DNA from: Pyrenopolyporus hunteri
Taxonomy: Eukaryota > Ascomycota > Sordariomycetes > Xylariales > Hypoxylaceae
DNA: 64,000 nt
Assembly (NCBI GenBank): GCA_902806595.1
Contig: CADCXC010000009.1
Coordinates: 1,798,001 to 1,862,000, forward strand
Reading direction: 5' to 3'
Made by a program: the position numbers and the translations under genes. This document shows, one piece after another, positions 48,851 through 59,752 of the stretch; position 1 is the stretch's first letter, and each line of letters begins with the position of its first letter. Under the pieces are notes generated by a model. It made no database searches. It was not told where the DNA came from and saw nothing but the letters and a program-made list of their open reading frames with translations.

Positions 48851-51724
48851 ATGGACGTCACGTCCTTATTAAACTCGACTACATCATGTGGTGGGGGTAC
48901 AAAAAAGAGCATAGAACCACGGGAACCGGTGGAAAATGTTGTTAGCTCAACAGCCCCTTCAACGACGGGGGAGGCAATGGGGTGCCCATCTGTTCCGGGT
49001 GCTTCGGGCGCCTCGTCCCAGGAAAATGTATTCACCACGAGAACAAGCGATACGAAACTACCAAGTCGAAGTAGGACGCCATGGAGTGCCAACGGGTTCG
49101 CCCTCCCTCTCACATCAGAAACCGAGCCAACCCAAGAACCACTTGGGCCACTATCTAACAACACGTCGCCCGAGGCAATCAATGGTCCTAAGTCGCCACG
49201 ACACAAATTTTCTGACAGTTACAGTAGCCTATCCTCTCATGTATCTTCATCGAATTCTTTATCCCATTCAAGGATTTCCTCGATGTCTACGGTTGGCGGA
49301 TTTCAGCCCATCGGCGCCACTCCAGACCAACATTTACCCGAGACTCAATTTAAATGCGGCGAGTCTGCAATACCTAAGCCACGGTCACCACCCGTAAGTC
49401 ATTGGACAGCAAAAGAGCCTATCGTGGCCATGCCCGCAATCAATAGAGAGGATGAAGAGGCGTTACCTCGGGACCCGGCGCGACCAAGTTCACCCTCAGA
49501 CGCCATGCTGATGTCAAGGAGAGCAGAAAGCTCGACTCAAATGAACAGAGAAGATACCACCACGTGAGTGAGCACTTCCCATATTCTATTCACTTGGCCT
49601 TTCCGTGGTTGATGGTCTCCTATTGGTCGATTGGCCCGCCCGGAGCAGGTGTCGTTACCAAATTAGGGGGGCAATCAGCAGTCACTCCAGCCCGTCCTAT
49701 GATTTGTTGGTGCTACGCATACTAGCTCCTCACCTTCAAGGTCCTCATAATCGTACCCGATTAGGCCTATCATTCTCTTCGGTTCGTCCTAAGAGAGCAA
49801 TACACTGCCCACTTTGTCACTGCTCATACGATCACTTAGTCTCAACATGACTAATTGATTGTATTGAGTTGTGTCCAAGTCCCTATTTTCATTCATTTCT
49901 ATTGAGTGGCCGGTTCCGTCCCGCTCAGATCCCCTGACCTGCCCAAGCAGAGGACTCATCGTCTAACATGTACTACATGCAACGCTATCCAAATATTAAT
50001 CACATCTTAGTGCCAAGGACGTCAAACCCGACCCGACCCATTTTGTGCGCTTTGATTTTGCTAAAACACACAAGAGGACCGTCTCGGCGCCGGATTTCGC
50101 TGCCACGAATGGGACAGTTCGCTCTTCCACCTCACTCTTTACTACGCATCAGGTCTTCTCATCGTCAGCGCAGAGAAGCGGCCCTCCGCCAGCTTACGAC
50201 ATGCAGGCGGCTCCTTTGGCCTTCCCTGACCAGCCTCCTCGTGAGAACGACATTGTTTGCATGTATAAGCCCGACTGCGAGACGGGCTCTCAACTTCGCA
50301 AGGCCATCTCACACATCTTCGGACGTAATAAGACCTGTACCCGAAATATCCCCCGGCACGTCTGGGTCCACTACTGTCGCAAACACTACCAGCGTAGCCG
50401 CTACCGTAATGCGCAGGAATGGGGTAAGTTACAATGTGGCCTAGTCCAGAAGCAGATCCGCCGCGTCCAGGAGTGGAGTGACGAGAATAAGCGGACGGGG
50501 CAGCCGGGGGTCGTTCAAGACTGGACCTTATCCATGAGGAAGAGAGAACAAAATCGCATCCAAGAGAAATCCAGCCGGAAGCGTTCTTACCGTAGCGATA
50601 GCGATGGTGACGACAGCAGCGTACCCGATAGCGCTATTATTAACGGCACCGCTGTACCAGATTGGCTCCGTAACAAATGCGGCGACGGTTATAGCACAGC
50701 TGAAATTCAAGAGATCGTGGCTCGCCTAAAGATGGAGATGGAGGTGACGAAGATGGGTCAGATCCCTGATATAGAGATTCTCCCTAATATCTCCATGGAT
50801 TCTGCGACTGATGTACGACCCAAGGCATTACTAAAACGGAAAGGTAACACTGGAAGCCATATTCATAAGCGATCCCAGTCAGTCGGCGTTCCCATTCAGA
50901 CAGAGCCGCAGCCGATGGCCCGTCGAGTAAGCCAGCCTGCATATTGGGGGCGAGAAGAAGCAACAGGCATATCATCCGGTGAGAAACGCCAGCGTACGTC
51001 CGAAACGCTTCCATATAATGGTCGCTATGGGTATGAGTATCCGGATCCAACATTGTCGGACCCGCCGGTCCTCGCCCCCATACGACAGCTACCTACCCGT
51101 CACAAATTCAGCAATATCCGAGAAAGTAGCGCTGAAGAGTCCAACTACAATCGTGAAGGCACCAACCCCTCCGAGTACAACCGTGGCCGTTGGCTGGTCC
51201 CAACGCCTCAGCGGAACGAAAGCCAACTAGGAACTACAACACTAGGATCAGGCGCCTCTCTGAACTACCCTAACGACCAACATCCGCCCCGTCAGCGATC
51301 CTCCTCGGAATTCGATGGGTCCCATCAGGGCTCCGCTTCCCGCTCTCCGTCGGAGTACCCCTCCCTATCGCAATACCAATCCCCCGCGTCAACACTCTAC
51401 GATAGAAGCATAATATCCCCGGTGTGTCATCAATCGCCGCCTGCCCCCCCTAGCCACTATGATGGCCGCCCGACGCCAGGGCAGCAGACCTTTACTTCTT
51501 ATCCATCCCCTTGGTCCATTCCAGGACCGAGTCCTCTTTCAGTTGATCCCAGCCACGGACATACGCGCCACCAGAGCACTCCGTCAGCGGCTCACGCCAG
51601 TGGATCCCACGCGTCCAATGGTAACAACCAGGCCGACGACCCCTATACAGCCGTTCGGTACGAGCAACCACCCGTCTACGTTCGCCATCAATATCCTCAT
51701 CAGCCCCCGCCTCCAGGAGTCTGA
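48851..51724 (+). CDS. ORP1-like fungal protein with conserved Cys/His-basic core
   Basis: Exons 48851-49563 and 50011-51724 give 808 residues. The donor GTGAGT at 49564 interrupts an open frame one base before its stop. The acceptor CATCTTAG at 50003-50010 restores the continuous sequence AKDVKPDPTHFVRFDFAKTH, so I join two blocks that otherwise look like separate frames; the intron is 447 bases. The N-terminal 240 residues are Ser/Thr/Pro-rich and probably disordered. The conserved core at about 318-395 reads CMYKPDC (Cys321, Cys327), ETGSQLRKAISHIFGRNK, CTRNIPRHVWVHYCRKHYQR (Cys347, Cys360), then a basic helical stretch to Cys380. I know this from Pezizomycotina proteins annotated ORP1-like; biochemical function is not established to my knowledge. 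The Cys/His and Arg/Lys content suggests a nucleic-acid or metal-binding fold, which is inference. The tail is Pro/Ser/His-rich. Additional 5' exons are possible, because no in-frame stop lies close upstream of the Met. Confidence 0.72.
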
Positions 51725-51923
51725 CCAAGCCAGAGCCGGCTTTGGCGAGCATCATTAGGTCGTGGATTAATACTTGCATTTAGTGTTCGCATGTTTCTCG
51801 CAGTTGTTATAAAATGGTACCGGGCGGCGTTTTCCGATCCGGCCCGGGAACGACCTACCTATGCGTCCGCGGCGAGAGCCGCATCGAACGATATTTTTAT
51901 TCTCATCGTTGAAATATCCCATG

Positions 51924-51950
51924 TAGGTTGGCCTGTTATAGGCCAACCTA
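51924..51950. repeat. Perfect inverted repeat (hairpin), 10-base arms, 7-base loop
   Basis: TAGGTTGGCC (51924-51933), loop TGTTATA, then GGCCAACCTA (51941-51950). It lies about 200 bases past the ORP1-like stop and could mark its transcript 3' end, or be the remains of a small inverted-repeat element. Confidence 0.8.
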
Positions 51951-52072
51951 TCATGAAGCCAATCATATAGTGGGGGAAGCAATTCCGTTGTTGAATGAGC
52001 TATCTAACTATCCAGGCCGAAAGCCTGGGTATACCAAGTGGTATACCAAATGAGGACAAAGGGACATGCATC

Positions 52073-52111
52073 TCACATGTCCACAACCGTGCCTCTCACA
52101 CGTCCACAACA
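52073..52111 (+). repeat. Short direct repeat CTCACAYGTCCACAAC
   Basis: Copies at 52073-52088 and 52096-52111 differ by a single T/C. A related word CCTCACGTCCACAGCACG occurs at about 48280-48297, so this may be a fragment of a dispersed repeat. Confidence 0.6.
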
Positions 52112-53235
52112 TGACACACCCGCTCTCTAAGGCAACATTATTCGCGTTGAAGGGGGAGTTTAAGGAGAAAGGCTGGTAGGATTGTACGATTGCTTAGGAT
52201 CGGGCCGGCATGGATGGTAGGATGGCTATTTGTATGCTATATGTATAGCGTACACCGTTTATCCAACCGGTCGGCGAATATCCGCGATGGACATGTTCTT
52301 ACTCGAATTAAATGAGCGATGAAGAATTACCCACTTAGATCTAAAATGCGATGAATTGTTTCAACAAATTTCCGGTATACTGCTTTCCAACCAACCAACC
52401 TAACAGATAGACCTCGGCTTTCGCACGCGATTCCACATAGCTAAGTCGAGCGAAACCACGGATAAGCAAAAACGCTTAAAAATAAAGAAAAGTAAAATAG
52501 AATGGACAAGAACTGTACGAGTATCCCAAGGAGAGGTAATGGGGTCTCTTGCGCTAACCTCTGAGTTTACCTGTCTCTGTCTATTTTTTTTTTTTTTTTT
52601 TTAACGAGATGCGCGCCGTCTCTCTGATTGGTTTGTTCGAACAATAGTTCCTCGATTAGGAAAGCGACTAAGACCACGGGTTGTAACCTAATAACCTCAC
52701 TTCATCCTGCAAGAGTTTCGTGATAATCAAACGAATGACACGAAAAATACGTAAGGTACCCCCTGCACTCAAATGCTAAACATGATGCTTTTTAGCGCGT
52801 TGGACACTGTCTGCAACTAAGGAAGACCCTAAGTTGGGAGGCCAAAGGGTTCTCGAATAATGCGTATAACAGTGGAGGCAGCAAACGCATAAACACATAA
52901 TGAGATCTAATCCAAGTCCCAACTTTAGGTCTAGTAGAAGCATGACTTGGACCTTCTCAGGCCGTAACCTAGGTACATAGGTGTACAGCGTCTCCTCGTT
53001 CAACTCCCGGTAGTTTCAACCGAGGGGGTCACTGCTCAACTGCTCAACGGAATATGCCAAAACGAAAAAAAATAGAAGTAAAAAATGGAGGAGCCGCTAA
53101 CTTAAAATCTATAGTAGTTTCCTCCATAACTGCCACGGACTCTCTGCGCCAGGCGTATAAGCAGGCATGTAAAGGTAAGCAAGGCAATTGCTAAACCGTG
53201 TTTGCTGGATCCATACCTGTATCAAAGCTCTGCTT

Positions 53236-53272
53236 TTCCCCTCCTCCTCCTTCTCCTCCTCCTCCCTCCCCC
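53236..53272 (+). promoter_or_regulatory. Pyrimidine-rich (CT) tract upstream of the HAD gene
   Basis: An uninterrupted C/T stretch (CCTCCTCCTTCTCC type) about 380-415 bases before the HAD start. CT-rich tracts are common in filamentous-fungal promoters. The assignment is positional only. Confidence 0.4.
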
Positions 53273-53651
53273 AAGCTTTACAAAAAGGTAGAATCTGACC
53301 AGTGGATTCCATACAAGCGGGCAAACGCTATAGTATATAACACCCCTTCAAGCCCCCCAAAACCCCTCCAAGAGCGTCTTGCCATATAACAGAGTCAGTC
53401 ACAACTCACCCAGGCTCTCACATGCGGTCCACTACGTGACGCAGGTCTCAGACTAAAGCCCAATCTTTACAACGTGTGAAAGGAAAAGAATACAGCTCCG
53501 ACCAGCTGCGTCAAGAACTCGGCCTCGCAGCAATACTCCTTCCACTCCTTCCATTCCTTCAGGGCAACGTATATCTCAAGACACGGTCACAAGATAAGCA
53601 AACCCTTGACTTCCTCATATCACGTCTACACCCAGGTAACAGGTCGTCGAT

Positions 53652-54737
53652 ATGGCCAAAGTCAAGGACCGTATAACGGCGTTTGCGTTTGACATTGATG
53701 GCGTCATCCTAAGGGGCAAGGTGCCCATCCCCGGAGCCCGCGAGACTATCAAATGGTTGCAAACTCTTCGTGTCCCCTTCATCTTCCTCACGAACGGCGG
53801 TGGTCATACGGAGGAAGCACACGTCGCTCTACTTGGCCAGAGGCTCGGCCTCACCCTCAGTGCGAAGCAGCTCGTACAATCCCACACGCCGTTCCTGCAC
53901 CTCGTACCCGACTATGCTGATCAGACCGTCCTCGTCCTCGGGGGGCACGGACATCAGATCCGAAAGCTGGCCGAAGCTTATGGCTTCAAGAACGTAATCA
54001 CGTCATCTGATATCGCGACAGAGTGTGGACACATTCATCCTTTCCCCGAGATCACCGGGCCATACCACAAGGCACACGCCAATCGCAACGCGGCCTTACG
54101 GTCCACGCGAATATCCGCCATCTTCGTTATGTCCTCGCCGCGTGACTGGTGCTTGGATCTACAAATTGTCATTGATCTGCTGCTGTCGGCCGGCGGGCTG
54201 ATCGGGACGAGATCACCGAAGAACGGCGATCGGTCGCTGCCTAACGACGGGTATCAGCAGGACGGCCAGCCCAAGTTGTTCTTCTGCAATCCGGACATCG
54301 AATGGAGTACGTCATACGTCCACCCGCGATTAGCGCAGGGGGCCTTCCGGGAGTCGCTTCAAGGCTTGTGGCGCTCTAGGACCGGCGACCGGGCTAAGTT
54401 GGAGTATACGATAGTTGGTAAACCCACCGAGATAACGTATGTCTATGCCGAGGAGGTGCTGCGAGAGTACGGCGAGATGCTGGACCCCTCATGCGAGATC
54501 GGCACGGTGGTTATGGTGGGTGATAACCCCGAAAGCGATATCGTCGGTGCGAACACGTTCAAATCACGGCACGGGATCGAGTGGAGGAGCGTACTAGTCG
54601 AGACCGGCGTCCACATTTCCGGATCGAAGCCTACCCATAAGCCCCACCATACGGCGAAAGATGTCAAGGAGGCTGTGGAATGGGCATTGCAAAAAGACAG
54701 CAACGGTGAAAGGCCAGAAATAAGAAATGGGATATAA
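53652..54737 (+). CDS. HAD-superfamily class IIA hydrolase (CECR5/YKR070W type)
   Basis: Single exon, 361 residues. HAD phosphatases use an aspartyl-phosphate intermediate and Mg2+. Motif I is AFDIDGVI with nucleophile Asp14 and Asp16; motif II is FLTNGGG (Thr47, Asn48); motif III is Lys257 in VGKPTEITY; motif IV is GDNPESDIVGAN at 290-301. The cap between motifs II and III is of the class II type, as in the TIGR01456 CECR5 group, which includes yeast YKR070W, a mitochondrial protein of uncertain substrate. Met at 53652 sits 10 residues before motif I, as in other fungal members. No N-terminal targeting sequence is evident from this start; an upstream exon carrying one cannot be excluded. The length is normal and all catalytic residues are present, so it should be active. 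The physiological substrate is unknown. Confidence 0.9.
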   Translation: MAKVKDRITAFAFDIDGVILRGKVPIPGARETIKWLQTLRVPFIFLTNGGGHTEEAHVALLGQRLGLTLSAKQLVQSHTPFLHLVPDYADQTVLVLGGHGHQIRKLAEAYGFKNVITSSDIATECGHIHPFPEITGPYHKAHANRNAALRSTRISAIFVMSSPRDWCLDLQIVIDLLLSAGGLIGTRSPKNGDRSLPNDGYQQDGQPKLFFCNPDIEWSTSYVHPRLAQGAFRESLQGLWRSRTGDRAKLEYTIVGKPTEITYVYAEEVLREYGEMLDPSCEIGTVVMVGDNPESDIVGANTFKSRHGIEWRSVLVETGVHISGSKPTHKPHHTAKDVKEAVEWALQKDSNGERPEIRNGI

Positions 54738-57713
54738 CCCTCGGCGACTACGTAAGGTACCTAGGTAGATTAAGAGATCAGTTCAGAGTTTCAGCTGGCA
54801 CCATTGTCCGGCTGACAATCTGCTTTTAGCTTACGGTTCGGATCCGGGTGGGGTTTTATACGGTGCCCCTGTGGAAGTTGAGCTGCAATATGCGATCGAA
54901 CGAGCACAACCATGTATCCTTGCAGCCACAAAACTAAGCTTAAGTCTTCCGGGATATCGACAGTGGATAGTAAGAAAGAGAAGACGAAAAAGGAGCTACG
55001 AAGGACGTATTGGTCTAGTATATATGGATAAGTGAGGATCGATGACGAGTAACCGTCGAGATATTATGGCGCTCTGCGTCACGGCCTTCGGGAACGGGAA
55101 GAAGATTAAGAGATAAAAGCAAAAAAAAAAAAAAAAAAAAACATCCCATGCACGAGACCCACGGAAATCCCCATTCCCACGCGTTATGTATAGTTGCGCC
55201 TGCGTAGGTTAGTCCGCCCTGAAGCAGATGATTGTCCTAGTTATTAGCATTGCTCTCTACGTCCCCATATTATACGTATTCCTATCCGCCGCTATATCCG
55301 TGGCACTATGTTCGCTGCTCCGGGAGAAAGTATTCAAGATAGGTGGGTAGTCGAATGTTACCGCCACGTCACACAGCCATTGCGGAAGCCGGCGATATCC
55401 CCTATTAAAACGTGCTATGAAAAGCCTGGCATATTCGAGTGTCTGCCTAACCAGGATGGAAATAATGTGTAAGGTAGTATTAGCAGGTTTCTGTATGTTG
55501 TTAAGGGGTATTCATTCTCGAAGGTGGCGCCAAAAGGGTCATCTCAAGGCTCTCGAGGTAAGCGGTGATCATAATCCCAAGTTCGAAAAGTGTGACAAGT
55601 TTCTACTGCCCCGGCCTGTAGGTGTAGCTACCTACCTCCACCCCCCGCATTCCCTCGGACGAGGGACGCCAGACTAGACAGTAATCCATAAGTGTATATA
55701 CCGTAGGTGTATGTTCTCTACGCCATTGACTTAATGGAATTGCCAAATCATAACTGACAATCTCTATATGTCCTCCTTCTGATCCTCCGTCCCATACATG
55801 TAGGTAGGTACCTTACTTACGGCGTATACGTAGCCGCATAGTGCTTGGTAGACAGGCGTTGAAAAAGCGGTCGAATCGCCGATCCGGAAGATAATCCCTC
55901 TATAATACGCGGCGAGACGATTTGTGTTAGGTCTGGTGAACTACGTCTTCAACTACCCGGGGTAGTATAGCTTCTTATGTTTAAGTAACGTATATATCAT
56001 CGATGCTAACCCCTTATTTCGAATCGGTATCTAGAATAGGCGATGCTTCTAACTGGCCCGGGTGCATTAGGTTACCTCCCTGGTAGGTAAGTAGTATCTA
56101 TGATGGGTGTACGCAGCTCTTTTTAACCGAGTCGAGCGCGTATCAATAAGCTGTTGAATGAGAGGGGAGATCTCGGCCATGTTAACACTATAACATAGGT
56201 ATATAGGTAAGTAAGATAAATATCTAATAACTTGTAAGGTACCCAGGTGGATATGGAATTTGAAGTAGGCGGGGGCATAGAAGCATTTGGCCTACCTTTC
56301 AACATCAAGTGTATATTAACGAAGACGAGCTTGAACAAGTCCTGCATGGCGTTCAACCAGTACAAACATTCAAGATTGATAGGATTAAGCGATCCGCGTG
56401 GTGATATCATAAGCTAGTTAAGAATATGACGATATAGGGTGGCATATGTATACCTGTGTACGGAATATGTGCATATATTAGATGCACAAGAGGAGCAATG
56501 ACCTTGGGAACAGGGGGAGGGGCTGGCTGAGCTGATGTGACAAGGGCGGTGAATGATTAAGCTTGTAGGTAAGCACCTAGGTAAATTGGTGGGGCATCAT
56601 ATACTAGGTACTTTGGGCTTAAGCCGCCAGTGCCTTGCGCCATTGCCTATGTACATGTAGGTACCTAAGTGAATGAGTGATGGCATGTACGTAGGTAGGT
56701 ATACATGCATGATGTACACGCGACCGTTGTTACATAACACGTGCCTCTTTTGACCTGACAAGGGGGGTGTGAACCCTTTAAGAAAAGAGAAACGAAAGAA
56801 AAAGTTCTCGAAAAAAGAAATCAAATAAAAATAAAAATAGATGAATAAATGAAGGTAGTCGTGGCTGGCTACTTTGGTACCTGTCTCGATACTCCTTTAC
56901 ATGCGTAGTATTGAATCTTCTCTTGGTTTCTTTGGAGGAAGGACTCTAGATTCAAAGTTCGTTTTAGCAGTAGATTGGTATTATGGTGAAGCGTTGCATG
57001 TACAAATTGTGAACTTACTACGTAGGAGCTTGTTGAAAGGTACGTGTACCTGAGGTCCTAGGGATAGCGTTGCGTTTGCGCAGGGCCACGTGCAGATAAC
57101 CTTAGAAAACTGATAAGCCACCTGGCAGCTTCGGTCTGTCAAGTGTTGTGAAAGTCTTCGCGCGGACAAATATTAATAACCTTGGAACCGTTAGAGGTAC
57201 TTGCCCAGCTCGATTAACCTAGCTTGATTAGGGCCACCTTCGATCAAAAATTCAAAAACCTTAACGGCTTTGGATTTTATTAGCAAGTCCGCTCCAGCTA
57301 GGGAAAGAGCAGACCAACCTGAGCCCCTCTTCTCGACGCGACGAACTTCTCGACTAAAACTTAAACCGCCGTCTGCATCTGCCATCTGCCGCCTTCTGCC
57401 ACCTTCTGCCAACTCGCCTATCCCAAAGGTTTTTTCTTTTTTTAAAAAAAAAGATACGTCGTCGATGACTCTGCGGACTTAAACTTTTTGCCAATAGCGC
57501 GCCGGCTCCGTCAATCCGTCAATCCTCCGACGACTCTGCAACAAGACGCAATCACTATCAAGCCTATCAAGTCTATCACGATCAAGCACAAGCGACCACG
57601 GTATCTTCTAAAGACGAACGGAACGACGACGCCAATAACAACATCAACACACAGACAGCCCTGGCCGAACGCCTCGCTACCTCGGCGCGGCGGCAGCCAC
57701 CACAGACGCGCCC
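54738..57713. other. 3 kb intergenic region between HAD and ICE2 genes
   Basis: No gene recognised. It has an A-run of 21 (55121-55141), several TACCTAGGTA-type words (54757-54768, 55800-55812, 56655-56702) and CA/AC-rich sequence just before the ICE2 start that could be its 5' leader. The frames at 55417-55677, 56123-56410 and 57191-57482 overlap others and show no family features. Confidence 0.5.
55121..55141 (+). repeat. Poly(A) tract
   Basis: 21 consecutive A bases in otherwise ordinary intergenic DNA. Confidence 0.8.
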
Positions 57714-59095
57714 ATGTGGTGGTTTTTTCGCATCATCTCTAGCTCCCTCTTCCTGTTGACCGTCGTCCTATCCATACCCATATCTTTCGATGTAGGCGGA
57801 CGAGATAGCGGCCTGGCCTACAGCCTTTCGCTCTTCGGCTTCTACCTCCTCTACAGCTCCGCCAAGCTCGCCACCCCCGAACACTCGCGCGTACGCTGGA
57901 CCTTCACCAAGCTCCTACAAACCTCTCAGTGGGTTGTAATCCCGGGCCTGCTGATCTGGTCCCTGCACAACTTCGCCGTTGACGCCAATAGCACCGACTG
58001 GGTATCGAGGACAATCGGCGGATTCGGTAGCCAGAAACATGCCACCTGGTCCGATTGGATTTTCGGTAACGGAGGTCTCGTGGAATCGGTCACTCTCGGG
58101 AGTTGGGATAAGACATTGCGCTACTCGAGCCCCGTCTTCCAGCTTGCCGAGGGTTTCTGTACCCTGCTGGTCATCCAGGCGGCCGGTCAAATCTCGAGAT
58201 GGCTCGTGAACCGGGGAAGAAGCGATACTTGGGTTGTGAGTTGTCCTAACCCCGTTACCGTCCTTCTCTTGGTAGCCCCGTACTGACTTATTCTCTCCAG
58301 CTTATCCTCTTGATCCTCTCCGCTTCTATTATTGCCAGCGCCGTCTACTTCCTGTGGCGGGTTGCATTATTCCCCTCCATTAGCAATCTTGACGCGACAC
58401 TCATTGGCGTCACGGTAACCTCTGCAGTTTTCCTGTGTGCCATAGGAATCCTTAGTGGCCGCGGCAATCCCGTCGAATCGTCACTACTATTCGCATATAT
58501 TGTTCTATGCGTCTACCAGATATTCACCGACTATGTCCAGTCACCAGAAGCCCAGGCAGCTGCCGAAGAGCAAGCCGCCAATCAGCCGGAATTCCCACCG
58601 CTACCGCCCATCATCATGGCAAGCTATTCGACCCTCGTTCACCTTCTCAACCTATTGCCGTCCGCCGTATTCTCCTCACTAAGTTTCCTCTACGCGGCAT
58701 TCCAAACCATCGCGCCCTCGGTTATGATTTCTCTAATTTACCGACTTATTGTTTTCTACTGCGCAACTCGTATTATTCCCGCAGTCCGAGAGTCGGGCGC
58801 TAGAGCCCTCCTTCAGGAGCCTTCCCTAGATGATTCGGACGACGCGAATCGCCTCTTGGGCTTTCTCTCCTGGTTTTCGCCTTCCATCCTGATCGCCGTC
58901 TACACGAGCCTCCTGTTGCAACACTTCTCCGCCAGCGATGGTGATGAAGGCTGGACACTCCGACACGGCGACGCGGGAGGCAACACTTGGCGCTGGGTCA
59001 ACGTTGCCGCTACGATGGGTCTGTACGCCATCGAGATGTACCTGGGCGGCGACGACTCGGACGGCGGTTTAGTGAACCATTGGAAGACGGACTAG
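57714..59095 (+). CDS. ice2: ICE2-type endoplasmic-reticulum membrane protein
   Basis: Exons 57714-58235 and 58301-59095 give 438 residues. The intron is 65 bases with a GTGAGT donor and TACTGACTTATTCTCTCCAG at its 3' end. In yeast, Ice2 is a multispanning ER protein needed for cortical ER inheritance and for balancing membrane biogenesis with lipid stores. Here the N-terminus MWWFFRIISSSLFLLTVVLS begins a first membrane segment. It is followed by FGFYLLYSSAKLATPEHSRV, QWVVIPGLLIWSLHNF, and the conserved-looking block SSPVFQLAEGFCTLLVIQAA just before the splice. At least six more hydrophobic segments follow, including YSTLVHLLNLLPSAVFSSL and SPSILIAVYTSLLLQHF. The C-terminus NTWRWVNVAATMGLYAIEMY and the ending NHWKTD fit fungal ICE2 proteins, and the length agrees with the family. 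Recognition is by overall resemblance rather than catalytic residues, so I am confident but not certain. Confidence 0.85.
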
Positions 59096-59752
59096 ACGAA
59101 ATTGTCCATTTAGCGATTCCGATATGGGAAGGGTAAGAAAGATGTCTTTGCCTGTAATATGAGGCGGATCCGAAGGATAGGTCGTGGAGACCTCGTTAGC
59201 AGAGTCGCATATGTGTTTTGACCTGGTCGACCATCGTCGCGGTTGACGGTTGACAGCAGCATCAGGCAGGTTATGGTCGTCGGCTTGGGAAACGAAGGTT
59301 CACAGCACTTGGCGTTGGGGAGCATCAGGGACAGTATACCATTCCGTTGAATTCCACATTTTTATTTGTTGCAATGATGCAGCACGTTCGCCTTGCTTAA
59401 TTAGGCGTGCTCTGCATCTGCGAGGGGATTTCTGGTCCCCATCTAGGTGGTGCCTAACCTTACCTGCATTCTCGGAGTAGGGAAACGAATGAATCGACTA
59501 TCGGGAGAGTAAGTTTCTGTTCAAGGGGGCGCTCATGTTTGCTACATGTATGTTCCTTCATGAAAATAGTTGCCATTCAAAGATGCGGGACAGCGCGAAT
59601 CCTAGTATATCCGGGCATTTGGCCCCCATCCTTCTCCCATCCTTGGATAATCCTTGGTGAAATTGGTTGCTTCGGTCAGCCTGCCCAGACGCCTGCAGCT
59701 CCAGCTGGAGAAACCCAGCCTCGATCATCCCGCGCAGAGGGACTATTACCAC
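59096..59752. other. Intergenic region between ICE2 and the CorA-like gene
   Basis: Short frames only. It should contain the ICE2 3' end and the promoter of the CorA-like gene. Confidence 0.45.

Larger units (their letters stand above)
51725..53651. other. 1.9 kb intergenic region upstream of the HAD gene
   Basis: No gene accepted. Contents: a 10-base-arm hairpin (51924-51950), a near-perfect 16-base repeat (52073-52088 and 52096-52111), a T-run (52584-52602) and a pyrimidine tract (53236-53272) about 400 bases before the HAD start. Confidence 0.55.
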
